From NCBI RefSeq assembly GCF_900290235.1, contig NZ_OLMK01000011.1, forward strand, positions 108,498-172,497: 64,000 bases of DNA, read 5' to 3'. The first letter of the stretch is position 1; each line of letters opens with the position of its first letter. The position numbers and the translations under genes are program-made. The DNA is from Streptomyces sp. MA5143a (lineage in GTDB: Bacteria > Actinomycetota > Actinomycetes > Streptomycetales > Streptomycetaceae). The notes under the pieces are model-generated. The model was not told the DNA's origin. It was given only the letters and a program-made list of their open reading frames with translations, and did no database searches. Positions 18,032 to 28,451 of this stretch are shown piece after piece.

Positions 18032-18931
18032 CTACGGGGCTGGTCGGCTCACCCCGGCCGGGCCGGTGGGGGAGCTGTCGGGACGCGCGGGCCGGCGCCA
18101 TGCCTGGAGGTGGCTCGCGACCACCTCGCCGGTCCGGGGGAAGTCCGCCGGATTCCGCAGGCCCACGGCGACCGGCCGCCGGCCGGGCCGCCAGGTGAAA
18201 CTGCCGAACGCGTGGTCCCAGACCGAGAGTTCGGAGCCGTAGTGACCGGCTTCCGACAGGTCGACGCTGTGATGAAGCCGGTGCTGCTCGGGTCCCGCGA
18301 GGACGTGGTTGAGCGGGCCGATCCGGACATCGATGTTGGCGTGCACGAAGTAGCCCTGGGTGACCACGAACAGACCGATCACGAAGACCGACGCGGTCGA
18401 GAATCCGGCCAGGGCGAGTGAGCACTGCACCACGCCCTGCGTGAGCACGACGTCCAGTAGGTGGTTGACCCCGTTGTTCCCGACGTTCACCTTGTCGGGC
18501 ACATGGTGCACACCGTGCAGCCGCCAGAGCCGAGGGCTGGTGTGGCACCACCGGTGGATCAGGTAGTTGACCAGCGAGCCGAGGAGCAGCGCCAGCGGGA
18601 TCTCCGCCCAGAGCGGCAGGGCCGGATGCCGTGGCGCGGCCCGGTCGACGATGGCCGCCACCGGTAGCTGGGCCAGGGCCCCGCCGGTCGTCGTGAGAAC
18701 GAAGTAGACGCCGTACCAGCCCCATTCGCGGGCACGCGGCGCCCATTCCCGCTCGTACGGGATCAACCTTTCGAGCAGGGTGAAGTAGGTGATGGTGCCG
18801 ACGAGGAAGAGCTGGCTCACCCGGCCGAGGTCCCAGCGCAGGTGCAGTGCGGCGACCGCCGTGGCCACCAGCGCGGCCAGCAGGATCGGGTACGCGACAT
18901 GGCGCAGCAGTGTGCGGAAATGCCCGCGCAT
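18032..18931 (-). CDS. ftdA: Fatty-acid hydroxylase/sterol desaturase superfamily protein of the PTM cluster (FtdA-like)
   Basis: A 299-residue integral membrane di-iron oxygenase. The histidine clusters are visible in order: HRWCH, HGVHH, then HAN followed by HRLHH, giving the eight-plus His set of the family, with about four membrane segments (roughly residues 12-33, 38-55, 75-95 and 108-125) around them. The PTM homologues (FtdA; the 'SD' gene of HSAF) hydroxylate the ornithine-derived carbon of the tetramate product; this function is inherited from context. It is the first gene of the minus-strand cluster and shares a 165-base divergent region with the coiled-coil gene. ATG 18931 is preceded by a weak GGGGGG-type ribosome site. 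The last codons and stop fall in a tandem duplication. Confidence 0.88.
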   Translation of the reverse strand: MRGHFRTLLRHVAYPILLAALVATAVAALHLRWDLGRVSQLFLVGTITYFTLLERLIPYEREWAPRAREWGWYGVYFVLTTTGGALAQLPVAAIVDRAAPRHPALPLWAEIPLALLLGSLVNYLIHRWCHTSPRLWRLHGVHHVPDKVNVGNNGVNHLLDVVLTQGVVQCSLALAGFSTASVFVIGLFVVTQGYFVHANIDVRIGPLNHVLAGPEQHRLHHSVDLSEAGHYGSELSVWDHAFGSFTWRPGRRPVAVGLRNPADFPRTGEVVASHLQAWRRPARPDSSPTGPAGVSRPAP

Positions 18932-19060
18932 GTCGCCCCCCAGGCTCGCGGATAATCACCGACAGTGTTCGGATCGATACTAAGGGTGGTCAACGCTCGG
19001 TGCGAGGGGCTTCCGGCGAGATTCAGAAAGGGTGGTCTTATCCGATAATCATCGCGCGAT

Positions 19061-19074
19061 GTGCGAGGTCGCAC
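19061..19074. promoter_or_regulatory. Palindrome in the ftdA/coiled-coil divergent region
   Basis: GTGCGA-GG-TCGCAC, a perfect 6+6 inverted repeat, 23 bases before the ATG of the coiled-coil gene and 130 bases before ftdA. The same 165-base region contains two GATAATCA motifs (near 18951 and 19044) and, on the minus strand, a TTGACC hexamer near 18990. A regulator-binding site is plausible but unproven. Confidence 0.35.
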
Positions 19075-19096
19075 GGTCCGGTGCAGGCTGGGGATC

Positions 19097-20287
19097 ATGC
19101 CAGGCAAGCGGGTGAGGCGCCGGGAGGCCGAAGGGTCCGTCGGGCCCGACCGGCCGGACGGCCCCGACGTCGAGACGGTGCTCGACGAGCTGTACGTGAC
19201 CCCGCCGTCGGACTTCGTCGGCCGCCGGGAGGTATGGGCGGCCGCCGCCAGGACGTCCGGTCGCGGCGACGACGCGCGGGCCATCCGGGGCGCGCGTCGC
19301 CCCACCTTGGCGGCGTGGGCGGCCAATCTGCTGCTGCGCTCCCGGCCGGAGGAGAGCCGGCAGTTCCTCGAGCTGGGGGAGTCGCTGCGCGAGGCGTACC
19401 GCACGCTGGAGCCCAGCGGTCTCAAGGAGCTGTCCGACCAGCGGCGCCGGGTCGTCGCCGCCCTCTCCCGGGAGGCCGCGGGGCTCGCCCGGGCGGCCGG
19501 GCAGCCGCTGTCCGGCTCGGTGGTGCAGGAGGTCGAGTCCACGCTGCGCGCCGTGCTGGCCGACGCGGACGCCGCCCGGCGCTGGTCCGGAGGTCGGCTG
19601 GAAACAGCCCTTGCCCCGCCGTCGACCTTCTCCTCCGGCACCGAACCGGCCGCCGCGGCCCCTACGACGGCGAAGCGGTCCGCGCCCACGACGGCGAAGC
19701 GGCCCACCCGTGGGGCGGAGAAGCGACCGGCCCCCGCGGAGGGGAAGCGGTCCGCCTCCGTCGAGTCGCCGGCGGCATCGACGCACGGCCGCGGCAAGAA
19801 GGACGAACTCACCGAACGCCGCCGCGAACGGCAACTGCGGTCGGAGCGGGAGCGGCAGGCGGAGCGGGAGCAGCGGCTCGCTCAGGCCCAGGAGGAGGCC
19901 GCGGCAGCCGAGCGGCGGCTCGGCGACCGGCGCGCGGAGGCGGAGGACGCCGACGCGACGTCGCGGCGGACCCGTGACCACCGTGACTGGGCGAGGCGCC
20001 AGGTGTCCGCCGCCGAGCAGCGGCTCCGCAAGGCGCGGGAAGCCCTCGAACGCGCCCAGGAACAGCTCGGCCGCGCCGAGGAGCAGGTCGGTCGCGACCA
20101 GGAGCAGGTCGGTCGTGCCGAGGAGCACGCGGGCCACGCCGAAGAGGACCTCGACCGTGCCGAACAGGAGCAGCGACAGGCCGAGGAGAGGCGGCGGACG
20201 GCCACCGCGGCGCTGACCGAGGCCGAGCGGGAGGCCCGCGACGCCGCCCGCGCCGTCCACCGGCTGAACCGCTCGGGCGGTGACTAA
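19097..20287 (+). CDS. Coiled-coil protein of unknown function
   Basis: A 396-residue soluble, highly charged protein with no signal peptide or membrane segment. Residues 1-175 form a helical N-terminal domain beginning with 'VETVLDELYVTPPSDFVGRR'; residues 180-230 are a Thr/Lys/Ala/Pro linker with repeated TTAKR units; the last 160 residues are a Glu/Arg/Gln-rich coiled coil with near-perfect seven-residue repeats (LGRAEEQ, VGRDQEQ, VGRAEEH, AGHAEED). I recognise the type as a conserved Streptomyces hypothetical but know no function. ATG 19097 was chosen over an upstream in-frame GTG at 19061 because the latter falls inside the palindrome. It lies outside the PTM operon on the opposite strand. 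Confidence 0.75.
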   Translation: MPGKRVRRREAEGSVGPDRPDGPDVETVLDELYVTPPSDFVGRREVWAAAARTSGRGDDARAIRGARRPTLAAWAANLLLRSRPEESRQFLELGESLREAYRTLEPSGLKELSDQRRRVVAALSREAAGLARAAGQPLSGSVVQEVESTLRAVLADADAARRWSGGRLETALAPPSTFSSGTEPAAAAPTTAKRSAPTTAKRPTRGAEKRPAPAEGKRSASVESPAASTHGRGKKDELTERRRERQLRSERERQAEREQRLAQAQEEAAAAERRLGDRRAEAEDADATSRRTRDHRDWARRQVSAAEQRLRKAREALERAQEQLGRAEEQVGRDQEQVGRAEEHAGHAEEDLDRAEQEQRQAEERRRTATAALTEAEREARDAARAVHRLNRSGGD

Positions 20288-20388
20288 GGCGTGCCCGCTG
20301 TCGGCCGACAGGACCGGCCGGACAAGTCCTGGTCGGCCTCGCCCTCAGCGGCCCCGGCCCCAGCGGAGTTGCCCCGCTTACCCGCCCG

Positions 20389-20485
20389 CCCCCTTCCGGC
20401 CTGCCCCCTTCCGGCCCGCCCCCTTCCGGCCCGCCCCCTTCCGGCCCGGCCCGCCCGCGCGCTTCGCTCCGCTTCGCTCCGCTTC
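20389..20485. repeat. Tandem repeats, 15-bp and 10-bp units
   Basis: About four copies of CCGGCCCGCCCCCTT in direct tandem, the first with one base change, then two copies and part of a third of a GCTTCGCTCC unit. Read directly from sequence; no function is apparent. Confidence 0.85.
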
Positions 20486-20555
20486 GCGCACGCTTGACTT
20501 CGCGCGCGCTCCAACCTGAAGACTCCCTGCCGAGGCCCGTCGTCACCTTGCGCAC

Positions 20556-20591
20556 GCCGCCCCGGCCGGGAAGGAACCCGGCCGGGGCGGC
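20556..20591. terminator. Strong hairpin terminator downstream of icd
   Basis: Perfect 15-bp inverted repeat GCCGCCCCGGCCGGG / CCCGGCCGGGGCGGC with a 6-base loop (AAGGAA). It sits 84 bases beyond the icd stop and 269 bases beyond the coiled-coil gene; no U tract, which is normal in Streptomyces. Confidence 0.85.
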
Positions 20592-20674
20592 GGTGTGTGG
20601 CCTTACGGGGGTGGCTGACCTGGGGACCCCGGGCGAGCCGGGGTGCCGTCAGGTCGGCCGGACCGAACGGAGCG

Positions 20675-23116
<2,442 letters not shown>

Positions 23117-24214
23117 CTACCGTGCCTCGACGGAGTCGATCGACGCCTCGCGCTGGTGCGGGATCTCGAGCCCCGTACTCGCACCCGCACCCGGCTGGAG
23201 CGTGACCGTCCGGCGGGGTGCCGGGATGTGGATGCCCTCGGCCCGGTAGCGCCGGTGCAGGCGCTTGATGAACTCGTGCTTGATCCGGTACTGGTCGCTG
23301 AACTCCCCGACCCCGAGGATCACGGTCATACCGATCCGCGAGTCACCGAACGTGTGGAAGCGCACGGCCGGCTCATGATCCGGCTTGGCGCCCTCGACGT
23401 CCTTCATGGTCTCGGCGATGACCTCGTTGGTGACCCGCTCCACATGCTCCAGGTCGCTGTCGTAGGCGACGCCCACCTGCACAAGCAGGGTCATGTCCTG
23501 CTCGGGCTGGTTGAAGTTGGTCATGTTCGTGCCGGCGAGCTGCCCGTTCGGGATGATCACCAGGTTGTTGGAGAGCGACTTGATCGTCGTCTGCCGCCAG
23601 TTGATGTCGACGACATAGCCCTCCTCGCCGCTGCTCAGCCGGATGTAGTCGCCCGGCTGGACCGTCTTCGACGCGAGGATGTGGATGCCCGCGAAGAGGT
23701 TGGCGAGCGTGTCCTGAAGGGCCAGCGCCACCGCGAGACCGCCGACACCGAGGGCGGTGACCAGCGGCGCGACCGGGATGCCCAGGGTCTGAAGGATCAC
23801 CAGGCAGCCGAGCGCGAGGACCGCGACCCGGGTGATGTTCACGAAGATGGTCACCGAGCCGGCGACCCCGGCCCGCGACTGGGTCACCGTACGGACCAGA
23901 CCGGCGATCACCCGGGCCGCGGTGATCGTGGCGACCAGGATCAGCAGCACGGTCAGCGACTGGTTCACATTGTGGTGGACCGTCCGCGTGAGCGGGAGCG
24001 CCGCCGCCGCGGCCGCCGCGCCGCCGACGAACGCGCCCCAGGGGACGAGGGAGCGCAGCGCGTCGACGATGACGTCGTCACCGCTCCAGCGGGTCTTCGT
24101 CGCGTGTCCGCCGAGCCAGCGCAGCAGCAGGCGCAGCAGGAACGCGGCAGCCAGGCCCGCGACCAGGATGATTCCGGCCACGAGGCAGTCGTCGACGGTG
24201 AGGGTCCGGGTCAT
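23117..24214 (-). CDS. Mechanosensitive ion channel, MscS family
   Basis: A 365-residue membrane protein with N-terminal membrane helices (about residues 9-29, 55-75, 85-105 and 118-145) and the MscS pore/beta domain: 'ALGVGGLAVALALQDTLANLFAGI' near 150-175 is the pore-lining TM3 helix, followed by 'GDYIRL', 'GYVVDINWRQTTIKSL', 'VIIPNGQL' and the alpha-beta C-terminal vestibule domain. Such channels open under membrane tension to release solutes at hypo-osmotic shock. The C-terminal 40 residues are variable. The gene is monocistronic, flanked by the palindromic repeat downstream and a 412-base gap upstream. Confidence 0.92.
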   Translation of the reverse strand: MTRTLTVDDCLVAGIILVAGLAAAFLLRLLLRWLGGHATKTRWSGDDVIVDALRSLVPWGAFVGGAAAAAAALPLTRTVHHNVNQSLTVLLILVATITAARVIAGLVRTVTQSRAGVAGSVTIFVNITRVAVLALGCLVILQTLGIPVAPLVTALGVGGLAVALALQDTLANLFAGIHILASKTVQPGDYIRLSSGEEGYVVDINWRQTTIKSLSNNLVIIPNGQLAGTNMTNFNQPEQDMTLLVQVGVAYDSDLEHVERVTNEVIAETMKDVEGAKPDHEPAVRFHTFGDSRIGMTVILGVGEFSDQYRIKHEFIKRLHRRYRAEGIHIPAPRRTVTLQPGAGASTGLEIPHQREASIDSVEAR

Positions 24215-24626
24215 CGGTCGCCTCCCGAGGGGCGGGGGGAGCGGTCGACGGGCAGTATGTCATGTCCCGCGGACCGTATGTGATGTGTCGTCACCTTGCC
24301 ACCTGCTCGAATCCGGAATGCACGATCACGCTTGCCCGGACGCGTGTGCGACGTCGGGCGCGACCGCTCATCCTGCCGCACTCGTGCCGCTGATCGGCAC
24401 CGGACCTGCGTGGATCGGCCATTGACGACCCGTCGAACGCGGCGGAATGTCCGATACGCGCCACCGCGCCGCACCGCCACCGCGCCGCACCGCCACCGCG
24501 CCACACCGCTACCGCGCCACTTGTCACCACCGCGCTCCTTGTCGCCGGTCTCGGGGGTGACCCGGTCCGGGTGTCCGACCCGGTCCGCGTCGACCCCGTC
24601 GGTGGCGGCCGCGCGCCCGCGCCCGC
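24215..24626. other. 412-bp gap with 16-bp tandem repeats
   Basis: No convincing gene. It contains the tandem repeat at 24461-24523 and, near 24560-24595, a duplicated GACCCGGTCCG that also forms the small palindrome ACCCGG-T-CCGGGT; that part could act as a terminator for the minus-strand flippase-like gene. Confidence 0.6.
24461..24523. repeat. 16-bp tandem repeat, about four copies
   Basis: Unit CCACCGCGCCGCACCG at 24461, 24477 and 24493 (one change), with a decayed fourth copy from 24509. Non-coding by context. Confidence 0.85.
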
Positions 24627-25607
24627 TCAGAGCACCTTCAGCCGCACCAGCGCCCCCAGTGTCAACGCCCCCGGCAGCAGCGGCAGCCAGAGCGTGATGA
24701 CCCGGTACGCCAGTACCACCGCGGTGGCCACGGTGGCCGGGGCGCCCGCCGCGATCAGGGCGACCACGAGCGCCGCGTCCACGGACCCGAGGCCGCCCGG
24801 TGTCGGGACCAGGGCGACCGCGACGGTGGCCGCGAGATACGCGACCGCCATGTGGATCGCGGGTATCCGTATGCCCAACGCCAGCCCGACGGCGGCCAGT
24901 CCGGCCGCCTGGAGCGCGGGGAAGGCCAGCGAACCGCCCCACAGGGCGAGCACCCGGACCGGCCGTGAGTGCACCGAGCGGGCCTCGCTGAGTGCGGTGC
25001 GCACGAAACCGGACACGGCCGTGCGCAGCCGTCGTACGAGCAGGAGCGCGAGCGCGGCCGCGCAGACCACCCCGGCCACGGCGGCCAGCAGGGGAGCGGT
25101 CGACCCGTCCGGGAGGAGCGGGCCGAGGCGCAGCGCACCGGGGAACGCCAGCAGCAGGGCCAGCAGCAGACCCAGTCGGGCGACGGACTCGGCCAGCAGG
25201 TACAGGGCGAGCGCCGCCGACGAACGGGTCGGCGGCACTCCGCACACCGTCATGAACCGCAGGTTCACCGCACTCGCCCCGAGACCGCTGGGCAGCAGAT
25301 GGTTCGCCGCGCCGGCCGCGAACTGGGTGGCCAGCAACCGCCGGGCGGGCAGCCGCTCGACGAGGGCACCCTGCCGGGTCACGGCCGCCGCCACCCAGGT
25401 CAGGCAGGTTGCGCAGACCGCCACCGCCAGCCAGGGCCACCGCGCGGTCGCCAACTGTCCGAACCCCTCGACGAGGACGGAACGATGGCGCACGGCGAGG
25501 ACGAGGACCAGGGCAAGGGGGAGCAGGCACAGGAACCGGCGGACCGGGAGGATCCGGCGGACCGGGACACGCCTGGGGAGCCCCTCGGGGAGCCGTATCG
25601 CTGTCAC
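24627..25607 (-). CDS. Flippase-like integral membrane protein (LPG-synthase TM / UPF0104 family)
   Basis: A hydrophobic protein of 326 residues with about eight membrane segments. The family hallmarks are 'GALVERLPARRLLATQFAAGAANHLLPSGLGASAVNLRF' in the first half and 'VPTPGGLGSVDAALV' near the C-terminus, as in the membrane half of lysylphosphatidylglycerol synthases and in stand-alone flippase-like proteins; no aminoacyltransferase domain is attached. It probably moves or modifies a lipid in the cytoplasmic membrane; substrate unknown. The start is uncertain: GTG 25607 has GGAG 11 bases upstream, while an in-frame GTG at 25685 would add 26 residues and run close to the promoter of the divergent ABC gene. 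Confidence 0.78.
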   Translation of the reverse strand: MTAIRLPEGLPRRVPVRRILPVRRFLCLLPLALVLVLAVRHRSVLVEGFGQLATARWPWLAVAVCATCLTWVAAAVTRQGALVERLPARRLLATQFAAGAANHLLPSGLGASAVNLRFMTVCGVPPTRSSAALALYLLAESVARLGLLLALLLAFPGALRLGPLLPDGSTAPLLAAVAGVVCAAALALLLVRRLRTAVSGFVRTALSEARSVHSRPVRVLALWGGSLAFPALQAAGLAAVGLALGIRIPAIHMAVAYLAATVAVALVPTPGGLGSVDAALVVALIAAGAPATVATAVVLAYRVITLWLPLLPGALTLGALVRLKVL

Positions 25608-25713
25608 ACCGGGAGAGGTTCTCCGCCACGTCCCAACGGCGGGTTGCGGACGCGCGGACGGGCGGTGACCGGCGCGGGACTTCACCGCGTGCGGGATGCT
25701 CCTGGAAAAACAG

Positions 25714-25744
25714 TTGACCTCAAGATTGGTTGAGGTCCTAGCGT
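25714..25744 (+). promoter_or_regulatory. SoxR-type promoter/operator of the ABC exporter
   Basis: A -35 hexamer TTGACC (25714-25719) and a -10 TAGCGT (25739-25744) are separated by 19 bases, the overlong spacing typical of MerR-family promoters. The spacer contains CCTCAAG-ATTG-GTTGAGG (25718-25735), an inverted repeat that matches the actinomycete SoxR site as I know it (CCTCAAG-N4-CTTGAGG) with one mismatch. The expected transcription start (about 25751) coincides with the ATG at 25752, so the mRNA should be leaderless. Confidence 0.8.
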
Positions 25745-25751
25745 CCTTCCC

Positions 25752-27635
25752 ATGAGTATGGAGATGACCGCCTGGAGCCAGCTGCAGGGCATGTCGAACG
25801 CCCGGCGGCCGAGCCGCCCCTTCGCCCGGACGACGCTACGGCGCGTCGGGGTCTTCGCCCGTCCACATCGTCGCCGTATCGCGTGGTTCGTCGCGGTGAG
25901 TGTGGTGACCGCCCTTCTCGCCGTCGCGACGCCGGTGCTCGCGGGGAACGTCGTAGACGTGATCGTGTCGGACGGGGACGAGGCGCTCGTCGTCCGCCTT
26001 GCCGTGCTCATCGCCCTCATCGCGGTCGCCGAGGCGGCCCTCGGGCTGCTGGGCCGATGGCTGTCGGCAAAGCTCGGCGAGGGACTCATCCTCGATCTGC
26101 GGACCGCCGTCTTCGATCATGTGCAGCGCATGCCGGTCGCGTTCTTCACACGTACTCGTACGGGAGCGCTCGTCAGTCGTCTCAACAACGACGTCATCGG
26201 CGCCCAACGGGCCTTCAGCAACACCCTGTCCGGAGTGGTCGGCAACCTGGTCACCCTGGTCCTCACCCTCACCGTGATGCTCACCCTGTCCTGGCAGATC
26301 ACCCTGCTGTCGCTGGTCCTGCTGCCCGTGTTCGTGATCCCCGCCCGCCGGACGGGCACCCGGATGGCCCGGCTCCAGCGGGAGGCGGCCGACCTCAACG
26401 CGGCCATGGGCACCCGGATGACCGAACGTTTCTCGGCGCCCGGCGCCACCCTCGTCAAACTCTTCGGACGTCCGGCCGACGAGTCCGCCGAGTTCGCCGA
26501 ACGGGCCCGCAGGGTGCGGGACATCGGCGTGCGCACGGCGATGGCGCAGTCGGTGTTCATCACCGCCCTCACCCTCGTCTCCGCCCTGGCGCTCGCCCTG
26601 GTCTACGGCCTCGGCGGCTGGTTCGCGCTGCGCGGCACCCTCGAAGCGGGCGCGATCGTCTCCCTGGCCCTCCTGCTGACCCGCCTCTACGCCCCGCTGA
26701 CCGCCCTCGCCGGCGCCCGCGTCGAGATCATGAGTGCCCTCGTCAGCTTCGAGCGGGTCTTCGAGGTGCTCGACCTGAAACCGCTGATCGACGAGAAACC
26801 GGACGCCCGCGAGGTGCCCGAGGGTCCGGTCTCCGTGGAGTTCGACGACGTCCGCTTCGGCTACCCGTCCGCCGACAAGGTCTCCCTCGCCTCCCTGGAG
26901 GAGGTGGCCGCCCTCGACACCCGGGGCGGCAGCGAGGTCCTGCATGGGATCTCCTTCCGCGCCGAACCCGGCCGCACGATCGCCCTCGTCGGCTCCTCCG
27001 GCGCCGGCAAGTCGACCGTCGCCCAGCTCCTGCCCCGCCTGTACGACACCGACGCCGGCACCGTCCGCATCGGCGGCGTCGACGTACGGGACCTGAGCGC
27101 CGAGTCGCTGCGCGGCACCGTCGGCATGGTCACCCAGGACGGGCACCTCTTCCACGACACCGTCCGCGCCAACCTGCTGCTTGCCCGCCCCGGAGCCACC
27201 GACGACGACCTGTGGGAGGTCCTGCGCCGCTCCCGCCTCGACGACCTCGTACGGTCCCTGCCCGACGGCCTCGACACCGTGGTCGGCGAACGCGGCTACC
27301 GGCTCTCCGGCGGTGAACGCCAGCGCATGACCATCGCCCGGCTGCTGCTGGCCCGCCAGCGCGTCGTCATCCTCGACGAGGCCACCGCCCACCTCGACAA
27401 CACCTCCGAGGCCGCCGTCCAGGAGGCCCTCACGGAAGCACTGGAGGGCCGCACCGCCGTTGTCATCGCCCACCGCCTGTCGACCGTACGGGCCGCCGAC
27501 CAGATCCTCGTCGTCGAGGCCGGCCGGATCGTGGAACGCGGCACCCACGACGAACTCCTCGCGGCGGGCGGCCGGTACGCGCAGCTGTACCGCACGCAGT
27601 TCACGAAGGACAAGCCGCCTGTGACGGTCGCCTGA
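25752..27635 (+). CDS. ABC exporter, fused permease-ATPase (MsbA/MDR type)
   Basis: A 627-residue half-transporter that should work as a homodimer. Six membrane helices occupy roughly residues 43-340 (ABC transporter type 1 fold); the ATPase domain follows with Walker A GSSGAGKST near 418, signature LSGGERQR near 520, Walker B VVILDEATAHLD and switch His in VIAHRLS. It exports lipids, drugs or redox-active metabolites in general. The promoter is the best clue to its job: a SoxR-type operator suggests induction by redox-cycling compounds such as pigmented natural products, and ABC exporters are among the known SoxR targets of actinomycetes. The first codon (ATG 25752) lies at the predicted transcription start and has no ribosome site. 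Confidence 0.92.
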   Translation: MSMEMTAWSQLQGMSNARRPSRPFARTTLRRVGVFARPHRRRIAWFVAVSVVTALLAVATPVLAGNVVDVIVSDGDEALVVRLAVLIALIAVAEAALGLLGRWLSAKLGEGLILDLRTAVFDHVQRMPVAFFTRTRTGALVSRLNNDVIGAQRAFSNTLSGVVGNLVTLVLTLTVMLTLSWQITLLSLVLLPVFVIPARRTGTRMARLQREAADLNAAMGTRMTERFSAPGATLVKLFGRPADESAEFAERARRVRDIGVRTAMAQSVFITALTLVSALALALVYGLGGWFALRGTLEAGAIVSLALLLTRLYAPLTALAGARVEIMSALVSFERVFEVLDLKPLIDEKPDAREVPEGPVSVEFDDVRFGYPSADKVSLASLEEVAALDTRGGSEVLHGISFRAEPGRTIALVGSSGAGKSTVAQLLPRLYDTDAGTVRIGGVDVRDLSAESLRGTVGMVTQDGHLFHDTVRANLLLARPGATDDDLWEVLRRSRLDDLVRSLPDGLDTVVGERGYRLSGGERQRMTIARLLLARQRVVILDEATAHLDNTSEAAVQEALTEALEGRTAVVIAHRLSTVRAADQILVVEAGRIVERGTHDELLAAGGRYAQLYRTQFTKDKPPVTVA

Positions 27636-27646
27636 GGGCTCCGTGG

Positions 27647-27679
27647 ACCCCGGGCCGGTATCCCGACCGGTCCGGGGTC
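27647..27679. terminator. Hairpin terminator between the ABC exporter and the convergent membrane-protein gene
   Basis: Inverted repeat GACCCCGGGCCGGT / ACCGGTCCGGGGTC, 14 bp with one mismatch and a 5-base loop, directly after the exporter stop and touching the stop of the convergent gene. Confidence 0.8.
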
Positions 27680-28364
27680 AGCCCTCCACCCCGGTCGAGG
27701 TGTGGGCGGAACCGACCGGCTTCGACTCCGGGGAACCGCGCTGACGCAGATAGATCGAGAGGATCGCCATGGAGGCGATGGCGAGGAACTCCGACTGCCA
27801 GTTCTGCAGCGTACGGTTCCAGAAGTCGGCCGCGAGGACGTACTGACCCCACGTCAGCGGCGCCTGGAGCTGACGCAGCTGCTCCTCGTTGTACGCGGCC
27901 ACGCCCGCGATCGACTGGGCGAGCCAGGACAGCACGAAGATCGCCCCCATGACGTACCCCAGCGAACTGGCGTACAGCCTGAGGCGCACACCCCCGGCCG
28001 CGGCCCACCGCGGTGACTCGGGCCCGGCGTGCGGCCCGACCCGCTGCTCCTCGTCGGACTCCACACCGATCTTGTCCAGGCTCTTGGACTCCGGGGAACC
28101 GCGCTGGACCAGCCAGACGGTGAGGAAGAGGAACAGGAAGAACTGAAGGTACTCGGACTGCCAGTTCTCCATGAGGTCGACGGCGAAGTCCGAGGACGTC
28201 ACGTACTCGCCGAGGGAGATCTCCTGGAGGTCCTCCGCCGCGAGCTGGTTGTCGAGGTCGGCGTGACCGGCGAACGCCTGTCCGATCACGGCGAGGGCGA
28301 ACAGCGTCAGAAAGGTCAGTCCCAGCCCGTTGTCGCGCAGGAACCGCCGCACGGATCCGCTCAC
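27678..28364 (-). CDS. Membrane protein with an internal duplication (DUF6766-like)
   Basis: A 228-residue protein with two similar halves. Each half has a hydrophobic N-terminal segment (GLTFLTLFALAVIGQAF; YVMGAIFVLSWLAQSIAGV), a short exposed loop, then (E/Q)NWQSE(Y/F)L, a second hydrophobic segment and an ending Q-R-G-S-P-E-S-K. Four membrane segments are expected in total. I associate the NWQSE...RGSPESK signature with DUF6766 proteins, whose function is unknown. The start GTG 28364 (M-S-G-S-V-R-R-F) overlaps the stop of a tiny upstream ORF as GTGA, which suggests coupled translation; there is no separate good ribosome site. Confidence 0.75.
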   Translation of the reverse strand: MSGSVRRFLRDNGLGLTFLTLFALAVIGQAFAGHADLDNQLAAEDLQEISLGEYVTSSDFAVDLMENWQSEYLQFFLFLFLTVWLVQRGSPESKSLDKIGVESDEEQRVGPHAGPESPRWAAAGGVRLRLYASSLGYVMGAIFVLSWLAQSIAGVAAYNEEQLRQLQAPLTWGQYVLAADFWNRTLQNWQSEFLAIASMAILSIYLRQRGSPESKPVGSAHTSTGVEG

Positions 28365-28444
28365 CGGTGCAGCACCCCCAGCGTGACGCAGTAGGCCAGA
28401 CCGGTGGCGATCACCAGCAGGCACAGCACGAACATGGTGCGCAC
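28361..28444 (-). CDS. Tiny membrane peptide coupled to the duplicated membrane protein
   Basis: A 27-codon frame from GTG 28444 (or 24 codons from ATG 28435) that is essentially one membrane helix: FVLCLLVIATGLAYCVTLGV followed by LHR. Its TGA overlaps the GTG of the next gene (GTGA), and its start lies just after the stop of the lipoprotein gene, with AAGGG about 14 bases upstream. The position and spacing suggest a real translated link in the operon; the peptide has no family I recognise. It could also be only a coupling device. Confidence 0.45.
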   Translation of the reverse strand: MRTMFVLCLLVIATGLAYCVTLGVLHR

Positions 28445-28451
28445 CGGACCG

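Larger units (their letters stand above)
20288..20674. other. 387-bp convergent gap with 15-bp tandem repeats
   Basis: No convincing gene. Bases from about 20386 to 20450 hold about four copies of a 15-bp unit (CCGGCCCGCCCCCTT), followed by GCTTCGCTCC repeated from about 20461. Because the unit is a multiple of three it creates false open frames on both strands. The icd terminator lies at the right-hand end. Confidence 0.7.

Noticed and set aside
7949..18931. bldA dependence of the PTM cluster through TTA codons
   Set aside because: The TAA trinucleotides I found on the forward strand within ftdB and the FAD enzyme gene are out of frame with the minus-strand codons.
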